Shown here: piece after piece, positions 1-6,843 of the stretch
Position numbering within the stretch: the first letter of the stretch is position 1
Layout of the letters: every line of letters starts with the position of its first letter
Assembly: GCA_023700785.1 (NCBI GenBank)
Contig: JAMPYH010000116.1
Span: 1-7,906, forward strand
DNA: 7,906 nucleotides
From: Candidatus Zixiibacteriota bacterium
GTDB lineage: Bacteria > Zixibacteria > MSB-5A5 > GN15 > FEB-12
Reading direction: 5' to 3'
The notes under the pieces: generated by a model
Told to the model about the DNA's origin: nothing
Database searches by the model: none
The model's input: only the letters and a program-made list of their open reading frames with translations
Position numbers and translations under genes: made by a program

Positions 1-7
1 ATTTAGG

Positions 8-36
8 TTTCCAGTCCACCCGAAAGCGACTATATT
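8..36 (+). promoter_or_regulatory. Possible sigma70-type promoter for the peptidase-cysS pair
   Basis: A -35-like TTTCCA (8-13, 4 of 6 to consensus) and a -10-like TATATT (31-36, 5 of 6) are separated by exactly 17 bp. This would start transcription near position 43, about 60 nt before the GTG start at 102. The window begins only seven bases upstream, so the upstream gene and any alternative promoter cannot be seen. This is consensus matching by eye and is tentative. Confidence 0.35.
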
Positions 37-44
37 AACCGACT

Positions 45-70
45 CCGGCAACCTGCCGGTACCTTGGTAC
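45..70 (+). other. Two adjacent small hairpins in the 5' leader
   Basis: CCGGCA (45-50) and TGCCGG (54-59) form a perfect 6-bp stem with an ACC loop. It is followed at once by the GTACC/GGTAC inverted repeat (59-63 and 66-70), realistically 4 bp with a CTTG loop. They lie between the putative promoter and the Shine-Dalgarno sequence of the peptidase gene. No T-tract follows, so this is not a standard intrinsic terminator. The role is unknown; it may be a leader structure or the end of an upstream unit. Confidence 0.35.
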
Positions 71-101
71 GTAATGGTTTACCAACAGTTGAGGTTTTGC
101 T

Positions 102-1178
102 GTGGATACTACTGAACTGCTTCTGAAAGAGATCACTGAGGCGAACGGCGTTTCCGGTTACGAAGACGAAGTTCGGCGGATCATGGCGCGCGAACTAAAG
201 GGGAGCGTCAGTGTACTCAAGTACGACAAGATGGGCTCGATCATGGGTCTGCAACCCGGTACTGCCGCCAATCCGCGGGTGATGGTAGTAGGACACATGG
301 ATGAGATCGGGTTCATGGTCAAGGAGATCACCGATGACGGTTACATCAGGTTTCTGCCGTTAGGCGGCTGGTGGGGACATGTCGCCCTTGGCCAACGGAT
401 GCGGATCATTACCTCGAATGGTCCGGTTCTTGGTGTGGTCGGCTCGCGACCGCCGCATATCCTGGAGCAGGCCCAGCGGGAGAAAGTGCTCGAGATCAAA
501 GACATGTTCATTGATGTCGGCGTGGTGCAGAAGTTCGATGTCAAGAAAAAGCTCGGCATCAAGCAGGGAGATCCGATCATTCCTGATTCGCAGTTCACCA
601 TCCTGGGGAACAAGAAGCTGTACATGGCCAAAGCGTTCGACAATCGGGTCGCGTGCGCTATTGTGGTGGAAGTTTCCCGCAGACTTAAGAAGATCAAACA
701 TCCGAATACATTCCTCGCCAGCGCGTCGGTGCAGGAAGAAGTGGGTCTCAGGGGGGCGCAGACGCTTGGCTGGCTGGGCGAGCCGGATATTTGCCTCGTG
801 GTCGATACCGGAATAGCGCTCGATGTCCCTCCGGAGTCAACCAAGAAAGCGGAACGGCTCGGCGGTGGTCCCGCGATCCTCCTGTATGACGCGGGAATGA
901 TCCCAAATCAGAAACTTCGCGACCTGGTGATGGATACCGCCAAGAAAGCGAAGATCCCGTTCCATGTGACCACGATGGAACGCGGCGCGACGGATGGCGG
1001 CAGGATTCATATCAGCCGCGTCGGCGTACCGTCGATCGTGATCGGTCCTCCGGTGCGCTATATCCATAGCCATAACGCGATCTTACATCGCGACGATTAC
1101 GATAACACGATCAAATTGCTGGTCGAGTTGATCAAGCGGCTGGACGCGAAGACCGTCAAGTCGTTTACTCAGGGATAG
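102..1178 (+). CDS. M42 family metallopeptidase (glutamyl aminopeptidase / FrvX-type)
   Basis: This is a cytosolic aminopeptidase of the M42 family, co-catalytic metal enzymes that assemble into large tetrahedral (TET) complexes and trim short peptides. Relatives are often mislabelled endoglucanase or cellulase M. The 358-aa length is typical. The expected metal and catalytic residues are visible: His65 and Asp67 in GHMDEIG, Asp180 in AFDNRVA, catalytic Glu212 and ligand Glu213 in QEEVG, Asp235 in VVDTG, and His322 in RYIHSH. The stretch between about residues 70 and 165 corresponds to the family's inserted PA-like domain. The start is GTG at 102, with GAGG at 91-94 seven bases upstream; the ATG at 74 is out of frame. 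The gene ends 5 nt before cysS, whose Shine-Dalgarno sequence overlaps its stop, so the two are probably co-transcribed. Peptide specificity (acidic, hydrophobic or basic) cannot be read from the sequence. The family call is secure. Confidence 0.95.
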   Translation: MDTTELLLKEITEANGVSGYEDEVRRIMARELKGSVSVLKYDKMGSIMGLQPGTAANPRVMVVGHMDEIGFMVKEITDDGYIRFLPLGGWWGHVALGQRMRIITSNGPVLGVVGSRPPHILEQAQREKVLEIKDMFIDVGVVQKFDVKKKLGIKQGDPIIPDSQFTILGNKKLYMAKAFDNRVACAIVVEVSRRLKKIKHPNTFLASASVQEEVGLRGAQTLGWLGEPDICLVVDTGIALDVPPESTKKAERLGGGPAILLYDAGMIPNQKLRDLVMDTAKKAKIPFHVTTMERGATDGGRIHISRVGVPSIVIGPPVRYIHSHNAILHRDDYDNTIKLLVELIKRLDAKTVKSFTQG

Positions 1179-1183
1179 GAACA

Positions 1184-2578
1184 ATGGCGTTACGATTTAA
1201 AAATAGCCTGACGCGCCGCGTCGAAGAGTTTCACCCGATCGAGTCGGGTTCGGTGCGAATGTACACGTGCGGCCCGACGGTCTATAACTTCGCCCATATC
1301 GGCAATTTCCGCGCCTACATGTTTGAAGATCTGCTTCGGCGGTACCTCAAGTACAAAGGCTACCGGGTGACGCAGGTCATGAATCTGACGGACATCGATG
1401 ATAAGATCATCCGCGAGTCAAATGCCCGCGGCGTGACGACCAAGGAATTTACGAAGCCGTACGTCGACGCGTTTTTTGCGGATATGGACACGTTGGGGAT
1501 CGAACGCGCCGAGTATTACCCCGCCGCTACCGACCACATTCCGGAGATGGTGGCGATAGTCAAGGAGCTTGAGAAGCGCGGTCACGTTTACCAGGTCAAC
1601 GGGAACTACTATTTCAAGATCGCGTCATTTCCCGATTATGGGAAGCTGGCTAATCTTGATATGCAGGGGCTGAAGCCGGGCGCCCGGATCGCCGCCGACG
1701 AATACGAAAAGGACTCAGTCTCAGATTTCGCGCTCTGGAAAGCCTGGGACGAGGCTGACGGCATCGCCTTCTGGGAAACGGAGATCGGCAAGGGAAGACC
1801 AGGCTGGCACCTTGAGTGCTCGGCGATGTCGATGAAATATCTCGGCAAGCGGTTCGATATCCATACGGGCGGGGTCGATAACATGTTCCCGCATCACGAG
1901 AACGAGATCGCCCAGTCCGAGGGAGCGACCGGCGAGAAGTTCGTCAATGTCTGGCTGCATTGCGAACACCTGATAGTCGAAGGTAAAAAGATGTCCAAGT
2001 CGCTGGGGAACTTCTACACCCTGCGGGATATCATCGAACGGGGCTATCCGGGCCTTGCGGTGCGGTATCTGTTGATCGCCACCCATTATCGCCAGCAGTT
2101 GAACTTCACCTTTGACGGTCTCGATGGCGCTCGAGCCGCGCTCGACCGGTATAACGATTTTATCGACAATGTGAAGTTGTATCCGGGAGGAAGTTCCGAC
2201 GGCTCGGCCCAGACAGTGATCGACAAGGCGAAGGCCGGATTTGAAGAAAATCTGGATGATGACCTGAATATCTCCGGCGCTCTGGGAATTGTCTTTGATC
2301 TTATCAGAGACATCAATAAACTGAAAGCCGAGGAGAGATTGTCGGTGGCGGAGCGCGACGCGGTACTTGAACTGATGTCCCGATTTGACACTGTACTCGG
2401 ATTTCAGAAAAAGGCGGTCGGGCTTGACGCCGAGATCGAAGCGATGATCCAGAAGCGACAGGAAGCCCGCAAGGCGAAGGACTTCGCGCTGTCCGATAAG
2501 ATCAGAAATGATCTATTGACCCAGGGCGTGGTGCTGGAAGACACTCCTCAGGGGGTGAAATGGAAGAGGAAGGTCTGA
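1184..2578 (+). CDS. cysS: Cysteinyl-tRNA synthetase
   Basis: This enzyme charges tRNA-Cys with cysteine in the cytoplasm and is a class I, zinc-dependent aminoacyl-tRNA synthetase. At 464 aa it is full length. The HIGH motif reads HIGN (residues 38-41) and the KMSKS loop is intact at 269-273. The four zinc ligands are present: Cys29 in TCGPTVYN, Cys212 in LECSAM, and His237 and Glu241 in FPHHENE. Each is within three residues of the E. coli ligand numbering I recall (28, 209, 234, 238). The DALR anticodon-binding domain follows at roughly residues 350-410. The C-terminus has the usual family ending (KDFALSDKIRNDL, then GVVLEDTPQG). ATG 1184 is preceded by AGGGATAGGA, which overlaps the stop of the upstream peptidase gene, suggesting translational coupling. 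Nothing is broken or unusual. Confidence 0.98.
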   Translation: MALRFKNSLTRRVEEFHPIESGSVRMYTCGPTVYNFAHIGNFRAYMFEDLLRRYLKYKGYRVTQVMNLTDIDDKIIRESNARGVTTKEFTKPYVDAFFADMDTLGIERAEYYPAATDHIPEMVAIVKELEKRGHVYQVNGNYYFKIASFPDYGKLANLDMQGLKPGARIAADEYEKDSVSDFALWKAWDEADGIAFWETEIGKGRPGWHLECSAMSMKYLGKRFDIHTGGVDNMFPHHENEIAQSEGATGEKFVNVWLHCEHLIVEGKKMSKSLGNFYTLRDIIERGYPGLAVRYLLIATHYRQQLNFTFDGLDGARAALDRYNDFIDNVKLYPGGSSDGSAQTVIDKAKAGFEENLDDDLNISGALGIVFDLIRDINKLKAEERLSVAERDAVLELMSRFDTVLGFQKKAVGLDAEIEAMIQKRQEARKAKDFALSDKIRNDLLTQGVVLEDTPQGVKWKRKV

Positions 2579-2617
2579 CGACGGTGATGATTGTCGAAGA
2601 TCCGTCGATCTATTAGC

Positions 2618-2646
2618 TTGAATCGAGTTAGCATTTCGTTTAGACT
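2618..2646 (+). promoter_or_regulatory. Putative promoter of the tRNA-Thr gene
   Basis: TTGAAT (2618-2623) and TAGACT (2641-2646) are each 4 of 6 to the sigma70 consensus and are spaced by 17 bp. The predicted start near 2653 lies only a few bases before the mature tRNA 5' end at 2657, as expected for a tRNA unit with a very short leader. It is supported by position as well as by sequence. Read-through from cysS is an alternative, since no clear terminator separates them. Confidence 0.5.
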
Positions 2647-2656
2647 GTTTAACCAA

Positions 2657-2729
2657 GCCGGCGTAACTCAGTTGGTAGAGTACCTGATTTGTAATCAGGC
2701 TGTCGGGGGTTCGAATCCCTTCGCCGGCT
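2657..2729 (+). tRNA. tRNA-Thr (anticodon TGT)
   Basis: A complete cloverleaf folds by hand. The acceptor stem GCCGGCG (2657-2663) pairs with CGCCGGC (2722-2728). The D stem ACTC pairs with GAGT, with the loop AGTTGGTA. The anticodon stem CCTGA (2683-2687) pairs with TCAGG (2695-2699) around the loop TTTGTAA, placing anticodon TGT at 2690-2692. The T stem GGGGG (2705-2709) pairs with CCCTT (2717-2721), which gives two G-U pairs next to the acceptor, and the T loop is TTCGAAT. The discriminator base is T (2729). CCA is not encoded, since CTT follows, so it must be added after transcription. Anticodon UGU reads ACA and probably other ACN threonine codons. The gene has its own promoter and terminator and is not part of a visible tRNA array. 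Confidence 0.98.
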
Positions 2730-2741
2730 CTTAGATAACCG

Positions 2742-2767
2742 AAACCGGAGCGCGCTCCGGTTTTTTT
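2742..2767 (+). terminator. Intrinsic terminator of the tRNA-Thr unit
   Basis: Positions 2742-2763 form a perfect 22-nt palindrome, with core CCGGAG paired to CTCCGG around CGCG, running into a seven-T tract (2761-2767). It begins 12 nt after the tRNA. On the opposite strand the tract after the hairpin would be only TTTC, so it works mainly in the forward direction. It separates the tRNA transcript from the rhamnose operon. Confidence 0.9.
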
Positions 2768-2768
2768 C

Positions 2769-2797
2769 TTGAAACTCGTAGCCATTCAGCCTATGTT
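2769..2797 (+). promoter_or_regulatory. Putative promoter of the rml-gmhA operon
   Basis: TTGAAA (2769-2774, 5 of 6) and TATGTT (2792-2797, 4 of 6) lie 17 bp apart. The -35 begins one base after the terminator T-tract. Transcription would start near 2804, giving a leader of about 27 nt before ATG 2831. That argues against the upstream in-frame TTG at 2807, which would sit almost on the transcript's first base. No operator-like repeat is evident. Confidence 0.5.
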
Positions 2798-2830
2798 GCC
2801 CACAGTTTGATCGCTCAGAGAAAAACGACC

Positions 2831-3904
2831 ATGGATTGGACCAGATATCCCCGCCGCATAGCTGTTACCGGCGGAGCCGGATTTATCGGCTCCAACCTGC
2901 TGCTATCTTTGGTTCCCAAGTACCCCGAATACCTGTTTATCAACATCGATTCTCTGACATATGCCGGCAATCTGGCCAACCTCAAAGCGATCGAGACAGC
3001 CGACAACTACTACTTTGAGAAGGTCAATATCTGTGATTTCGCCGCGTTAAGAGATTGCTTTGAGAAGTATGGCATCAACGCGGTGATCCATCTTGCCGCG
3101 GAGTCGCATGTGGATCGCTCGATCTCCGGCCCGGCGGAATTCATTAATACCAATATCGTTGGTACTTTTAATCTGCTGGAACTCGCGCGGGAGTCGGGGA
3201 AAACAGGTCCGTTTAGGTTTCATCATGTCTCGACGGATGAGGTGTATGGCTCACTGGGGGAAACCGGATACTTCACCGAGGAGAGTAGTTTTAGACCAAA
3301 CTCCCCGTACTCGGCCTCCAAAGCATCGGCCGATCACCTGGTCCGCGCGTATCACAAAACATACGGGCTGGACGTAGTGACGACCAATTGTTCCAACAAT
3401 TACGGACCTCTGCAGTTTCCCGAGAAGCTGATCCCGCTCATGCTCCGTAACGCGGTCGCTGGGTTGCCTCTGCCGGTTTATGGCGACGGAATGAATGTGC
3501 GCGATTGGTTGTATGTTGCGGACCACTGCCAGGCGCTCGATCTGGTCTTCCACAGCGGCATAGCCGGAAAGACGTATGCTATCGGCGGTCACAACGAGAT
3601 CACCAATCTTGAGTTGGTAAAACTGCTCTGTCGTACGCTTGACGATCTTCTCGGTGGCGGTCCGCGCGAGAACTTGATACGATTTGTACAGGATCGGCCG
3701 GGGCATGATCGCCGTTACGCGATCGACGCGTCGCGCATCCAAAAAGAGCTTGGTTGGAGGCCTGAGCATAGTTTTGAGCAGGGGATCCGAGAAACGGTAC
3801 AGTGGTATCTTGATCATGCGGATTGGCTGGAGAGTTGTATCAGCGGAGAATACCTGCAATATTACGCTCGTAACTATCATCACCGAACCGCAGGATCCAC
3901 ATGA
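2831..3904 (+). CDS. rmlB: dTDP-glucose 4,6-dehydratase
   Basis: RmlB (RfbB) converts dTDP-glucose to dTDP-4-keto-6-deoxyglucose using bound NAD+, the second step of dTDP-L-rhamnose synthesis. It is an extended short-chain dehydrogenase/reductase. Visible features are the NAD-binding GGAGFIG (residues 14-20), the family block LAAESHVDRSI, the dehydration triad region STDEVYG with Thr135, Asp136 and Glu137, and the catalytic YSASK with Tyr160 and Lys164. The length of 357 aa from ATG 2831 is normal. I prefer ATG 2831 to the in-frame TTG at 2807 because the latter has no Shine-Dalgarno sequence and lies at the predicted transcription start. ATG 2831 itself has only a weak AGAGA upstream (2817-2821). 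The gene ends in an ATGA overlap with rmlA and is the first gene of a five-gene operon. Confidence 0.96.
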   Translation: MDWTRYPRRIAVTGGAGFIGSNLLLSLVPKYPEYLFINIDSLTYAGNLANLKAIETADNYYFEKVNICDFAALRDCFEKYGINAVIHLAAESHVDRSISGPAEFINTNIVGTFNLLELARESGKTGPFRFHHVSTDEVYGSLGETGYFTEESSFRPNSPYSASKASADHLVRAYHKTYGLDVVTTNCSNNYGPLQFPEKLIPLMLRNAVAGLPLPVYGDGMNVRDWLYVADHCQALDLVFHSGIAGKTYAIGGHNEITNLELVKLLCRTLDDLLGGGPRENLIRFVQDRPGHDRRYAIDASRIQKELGWRPEHSFEQGIRETVQWYLDHADWLESCISGEYLQYYARNYHHRTAGST

Positions 3905-4794
3905 GCGGAAAAGTAACCAAGGGGATAATTTTGGCGGGCGGGAGCGGCACGCGGCTTTATCCAGTGACGCAGGTCGTCTGCAAACAGCTTCTGCCGGTCT
4001 ATGACAAGCCGATGGTGTACTACCCGCTTTCGACGCTAATGATGTTCGGCATCCAGGAGATCCTGATCATCTCGACTCAGCAGGATATCCCGAAGTTTGA
4101 GGCGCTGTTTGGCGACGGTCATCACCTTGGGCTCAAGATCAGCTACAAAGCGCAACCGAAACCGGAGGGGATCGCGCAGGCGTTCATCTTGGGGGCGGAG
4201 TTCATTGGAAGTGACGCGGTAGCCCTGATCCTTGGCGACAACATCTTTCACGGTGTTTTTGACTTTCGGCCGGATGCGCTGTCGTTCCGGGATGGCGCTC
4301 TGGTCTTCGGATATTGGGTCAAGGACCCCGAACGGTATGGCGTGGTTGAGTTCGATTCAAATTCCCGAGCGGTCTCAGTAGAAGAAAAGCCGGTCAAGCC
4401 AAGATCAAACTACGCCATCACCGGGCTTTATTTGTATGACAACGAAGTTGTCGCAATCGCTCGGGGGTTAAAGCCGTCGGGGCGGGGAGAACTTGAGATC
4501 ACTGATGTCAATCGCGCATACCTGGAACGGGGCAAGTTGCGGGTGGTGCGGCTGGGCCGCGGCATTGCCTGGCTTGACACCGGTACGCATGAATCGATGC
4601 TTGACGCGGGCGAGTTTATCGCGACCATCGAGAAGCGGCAGGGTCTCAAGATCGCCTGCATTGAAGAAGTAGCCTACCGCATGCGGTTCATCAACCGTGC
4701 TCAGATGGAGAAGGTCATCGGGTCGATGGGGAATAACGAGTATCGCCGCTATCTCGAGGAAGTGGTCAACGAGGTCAATGGCGACCACTGGTAG
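3901..4794 (+). CDS. rmlA: Glucose-1-phosphate thymidylyltransferase
   Basis: RmlA (RfbA) joins glucose-1-phosphate and dTTP to make dTDP-glucose, the entry step of the rhamnose pathway. It is usually feedback-inhibited by dTDP-rhamnose. The 297-aa length fits the family. The nucleotidyltransferase signature is intact: LAGGSGTRLYP (11-21), then KQLLPVYDKP (28-37). The metal-binding Asp113 lies in GDNIFHG (112-118), followed by EKP, ITGLYLYD, GELEITDVN and WLDTGTH. The start ATG 3901 overlaps the rmlB stop by 4 nt and has AGGA (3892-3895) at good spacing inside the end of rmlB. The 3' end overlaps rmlD by 17 nt. The motif pattern distinguishes it from the related UTP-glucose and mannose-1-phosphate enzymes. 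Confidence 0.97.
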   Translation: MSGKVTKGIILAGGSGTRLYPVTQVVCKQLLPVYDKPMVYYPLSTLMMFGIQEILIISTQQDIPKFEALFGDGHHLGLKISYKAQPKPEGIAQAFILGAEFIGSDAVALILGDNIFHGVFDFRPDALSFRDGALVFGYWVKDPERYGVVEFDSNSRAVSVEEKPVKPRSNYAITGLYLYDNEVVAIARGLKPSGRGELEITDVNRAYLERGKLRVVRLGRGIAWLDTGTHESMLDAGEFIATIEKRQGLKIACIEEVAYRMRFINRAQMEKVIGSMGNNEYRRYLEEVVNEVNGDHW

Positions 4795-5668
4795 GATATT
4801 GGTGACTGGCAGCCAGGGTCAGCTTGGGACTGACCTGGTGGCATACCTTTCGACAGGCCGCGAGGTGATCGGAATCGAAAAGCAGGATGTGGATATCCGC
4901 AGTTTCTCGAAACTGCTTGAGACGTTTCGCGCGGTCGAACCAGAGTGGGTAATCCATACCGCCGCTTACACGGATGTCGATGGTGCCGAGGCCAATCCGG
5001 GTCTGGCACAAGCGGTCAATGCCGACGGGACCGAAAACGTCGCGAGGGCGGCGACCAAAGTCGGCGCCAAGCTGCTGTATTATTCGACGGATTATGTCTT
5101 TGATGGAGCCAAAGAATTACCTTATGTCGAGACCGATCTTCCCAATCCGCAGACGGTCTATGGAAAGAGCAAATTTGATGGGGAAGAACGAGTAAAGAGT
5201 TGGGTTGACAATTATGTCATCATGCGAATCGGGTGGGTATATGGTCAGCATGGTAAGAACTTCGTAAAGACGATGGTCAAACTGGGGCGCGAACAAACTC
5301 TAAAGGGAAGTGGAGTTCAGGCTGGACCGCCTATCCTCGTGGTCAATGATCAATTCGGTAACCCTACATGGACTATGGATATAGCAAGCCAAACGAAAGT
5401 AGTGCTTGAGGCCGGATTGTTTGGGATATTCCATGCCACGAGTGAGCGCCCAACCAGCTGGTACCAGTTCGCTAAAGATCTGTTTTCCAGCTTGAATATA
5501 CCGGCTTCGGTTCAACCGTGCGGAAGCGACCAGTATGTTCGCCCGGCTAAGCGCCCACGTAACTCGGCGCTGGAAAATCAGCGCCTCAAGGAAGCCGGCA
5601 TACACATTATGCGGCCGTATGACACAGCGCTCGCCGAGTTTTTGGCTCTACATGGAGAGAACCTGTGA
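4778..5668 (+). CDS. rmlD: dTDP-4-dehydrorhamnose reductase
   Basis: RmlD (RfbD) carries out the final NAD(P)H-dependent reduction of dTDP-4-keto-L-rhamnose to dTDP-L-rhamnose. ATG 4778 gives 296 aa, close to the family norm. The reading frame is open further upstream to 4697, but that part lies wholly within rmlA and would put 27 unusual basic residues before the nucleotide-binding fold. From ATG 4778 the glycine motif TGSQGQLG falls at residues 10-17 and the catalytic set is Thr104 (STDYVFDG), Tyr128 and Lys132 (YGKSK). This matches the Salmonella RmlD numbering as I remember it and supports the start. GAGG at 4771-4774 lies only three bases upstream, so initiation probably relies on coupling to rmlA. 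The C-terminal RPAKRPRNSAL block is typical of substrate binding in RmlD. The gene shares GTGA with the next gene. Confidence 0.96.
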   Translation: MATTGRILVTGSQGQLGTDLVAYLSTGREVIGIEKQDVDIRSFSKLLETFRAVEPEWVIHTAAYTDVDGAEANPGLAQAVNADGTENVARAATKVGAKLLYYSTDYVFDGAKELPYVETDLPNPQTVYGKSKFDGEERVKSWVDNYVIMRIGWVYGQHGKNFVKTMVKLGREQTLKGSGVQAGPPILVVNDQFGNPTWTMDIASQTKVVLEAGLFGIFHATSERPTSWYQFAKDLFSSLNIPASVQPCGSDQYVRPAKRPRNSALENQRLKEAGIHIMRPYDTALAEFLALHGENL

Positions 5669-6141
5669 GCATTATCTGCCCGATCGGCGGGGTCATTATC
5701 AACGCGGTAAAGGCGTTTGCTGATCCTCGAGGTTGGCTGATCGAGTTGTATCGGCAAGATGAGCTGGATAGTTCCCAGTATCCGGCAATGAGCTACGTAT
5801 CGATGACCAAACCCGGTGTGACTCGCGGGCCGCATGAACATCGAGAACAATCCGACCTCTTCGCGTTTATCGGGCCATCTACTTTTCGGCTCTATTTGTG
5901 GGACAACCGACCCGGCTCCGCGACATTCGGCATGGAGCAGAAATATGAGTTTGGGGAGAGTCGACCTGCCACTGTGATCGTGCCGCCGGGCGTGGCGCAC
6001 GCATACAAGAATATTGGCGATAGCGAAGGAATCGTGTATAATTCGCCTAACCGGCTCTATGCCGGTTGGGGTCGTCAAAAAGAGGTTGATGAGATCCGAC
6101 ACGAGAGCGATCCGAAATCGCCGTTCAGGGTTGATGAATGA
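5665..6141 (+). CDS. RmlC-family cupin, presumed dTDP-4-dehydrorhamnose 3,5-epimerase (short divergent form)
   Basis: This is a 158-aa cupin of the RmlC/RfbC family, and its place between rmlD and gmhA fits the missing 3,5-epimerase step. Family features are DPRGWLIELY near the N-terminus, RGPHEH (Arg54, His57) in place of the usual RGLHYQ, TFG after the second strand, VPPGVAHAY with His112, and candidate active-site tyrosines Tyr125 and Tyr132. It is shorter than the usual ~180 aa. In my hand alignment the canonical catalytic lysine of the AKLVRV strand falls at Asp64 (QSDLFAF), and the C-terminal LSxKD segment with the second catalytic acid is not recognisable. I recall similar short forms beside rmlABD in other bacteria, so it is likely functional, but its exact chemistry is inferred. 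The start is GTG 5665, overlapping the rmlD stop, with GGAG at 5654-5657. It ends in an ATGA overlap with gmhA. Confidence 0.85.
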   Translation: MSIICPIGGVIINAVKAFADPRGWLIELYRQDELDSSQYPAMSYVSMTKPGVTRGPHEHREQSDLFAFIGPSTFRLYLWDNRPGSATFGMEQKYEFGESRPATVIVPPGVAHAYKNIGDSEGIVYNSPNRLYAGWGRQKEVDEIRHESDPKSPFRVDE

Positions 6142-6716
6142 AACAGATCATCCAACAGTCACTTGACTCGCATGCCGAAGTATTGCGGGCGGTGGGGTCG
6201 CAGTTGATCGACCGGATCGCCGAAGCGGGAGAGATATTGATCGCAGCGCTGGAGCGCGGGAACAAGATCCTGCTCTGCGGCAACGGAGGCTCAGCCGCGG
6301 ATGCTCAACATATTGCCGCCGAACTGACCGGCCGCTTTCTGAAAACAAACCGCCGTCCGCTTCCGGCAATAGCGCTGACCACCGATACTTCCGCGCTCAC
6401 GGCGGTAGGGAATGATTTCGGGTTTGATCATATCTTTTCGCGCCAGCTTCAAGCACTCGGGTCGCAAGGGGATATCCTGGTCGCGATCTCCACCTCCGGC
6501 AACTCCGCTAATGTGCTTGCCGCGGTCACGGCGGCGGCTGCGCTAGGCCTGAACACGCTTGCCCTCACTGGAGGGAACGGGGGGAAGCTCAAAGAAGTCG
6601 CCGACATCGCCCTGGTCATGCCTTCATCGCACACGCCGCACATTCAGGAAATGCATATCCTGATCGCGCATATCCTGTGCGACCTGATCGATCGTCATTT
6701 CTCCTCAAGCGATTGA
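6138..6716 (+). CDS. gmhA: D-sedoheptulose-7-phosphate isomerase (SIS domain)
   Basis: GmhA isomerises sedoheptulose-7-phosphate to D-glycero-D-manno-heptose-7-phosphate, the first step towards ADP-heptose for the LPS core or towards GDP-heptose for surface glycans. The 192-aa protein is one SIS domain. It has CGNGGSAADAQH (47-58), then AELTGRF with Glu62, TDTSALTAVGNDFGFD, the phosphosugar-binding STSGNS, and HIQEMHILIAHIL near the end, with His173 and His178. By alignment from memory, Glu62 and His178 correspond to the E. coli active-site Glu65 and His180. The start ATG 6138 overlaps the RmlC-like gene by 4 nt and has AGGG (6127-6130) upstream. It is the last gene of the operon. The related DiaA and other SIS isomerases are alternatives, but the HIQEMH ending and the sugar context favour GmhA. 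No clear terminator follows the stop. Confidence 0.93.
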   Translation: MKQIIQQSLDSHAEVLRAVGSQLIDRIAEAGEILIAALERGNKILLCGNGGSAADAQHIAAELTGRFLKTNRRPLPAIALTTDTSALTAVGNDFGFDHIFSRQLQALGSQGDILVAISTSGNSANVLAAVTAAAALGLNTLALTGGNGGKLKEVADIALVMPSSHTPHIQEMHILIAHILCDLIDRHFSSSD

Positions 6717-6843
6717 AAATCCGGAAATACTTTCCACCATCCTGCTGAAACCATTTCCACTCCTCGTGCTCCTATAATAGAGCGTACGTCCAGGCAGCGT
6801 TGATAACCTCCCACGCTTCAAGCGCATTGACTTAGGAGCCGGA

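Noticed and set aside
2579..2607. CGACGG/CCGTCG inverted repeat just after the cysS stop as a terminator
   Set aside because: The stem is only 6 bp with a 17-nt loop, and no T-tract follows.
2657..2729. tRNA-Thr as an integration site for a mobile element
   Set aside because: No repeat of the tRNA 3' end, no integrase and no compositional break were seen. The downstream genes are an ordinary operon with its own promoter.
2807..2830. In-frame TTG extension adding eight residues to RmlB
   Set aside because: It has no Shine-Dalgarno sequence and lies only a few bases from the predicted transcription start. ATG 2831 gives a normal RmlB N-terminus.
3251..3883. Long minus-strand ORF (210 codons) within rmlB
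   Set aside because: It is a shadow of the GC-rich rmlB coding strand, whose protein motifs are unambiguous.
4697..4777. Upstream extension of the rmlD reading frame with 27 extra residues
   Set aside because: It lies wholly inside rmlA, and the residues are unlike RmlD. ATG 4778 restores the family length and catalytic residue numbering.
6723..6735. GGAAA-TAC-TTTCC hairpin after gmhA as an operon terminator
   Set aside because: The stem is a weak five-pair one and the downstream sequence is not T-rich.
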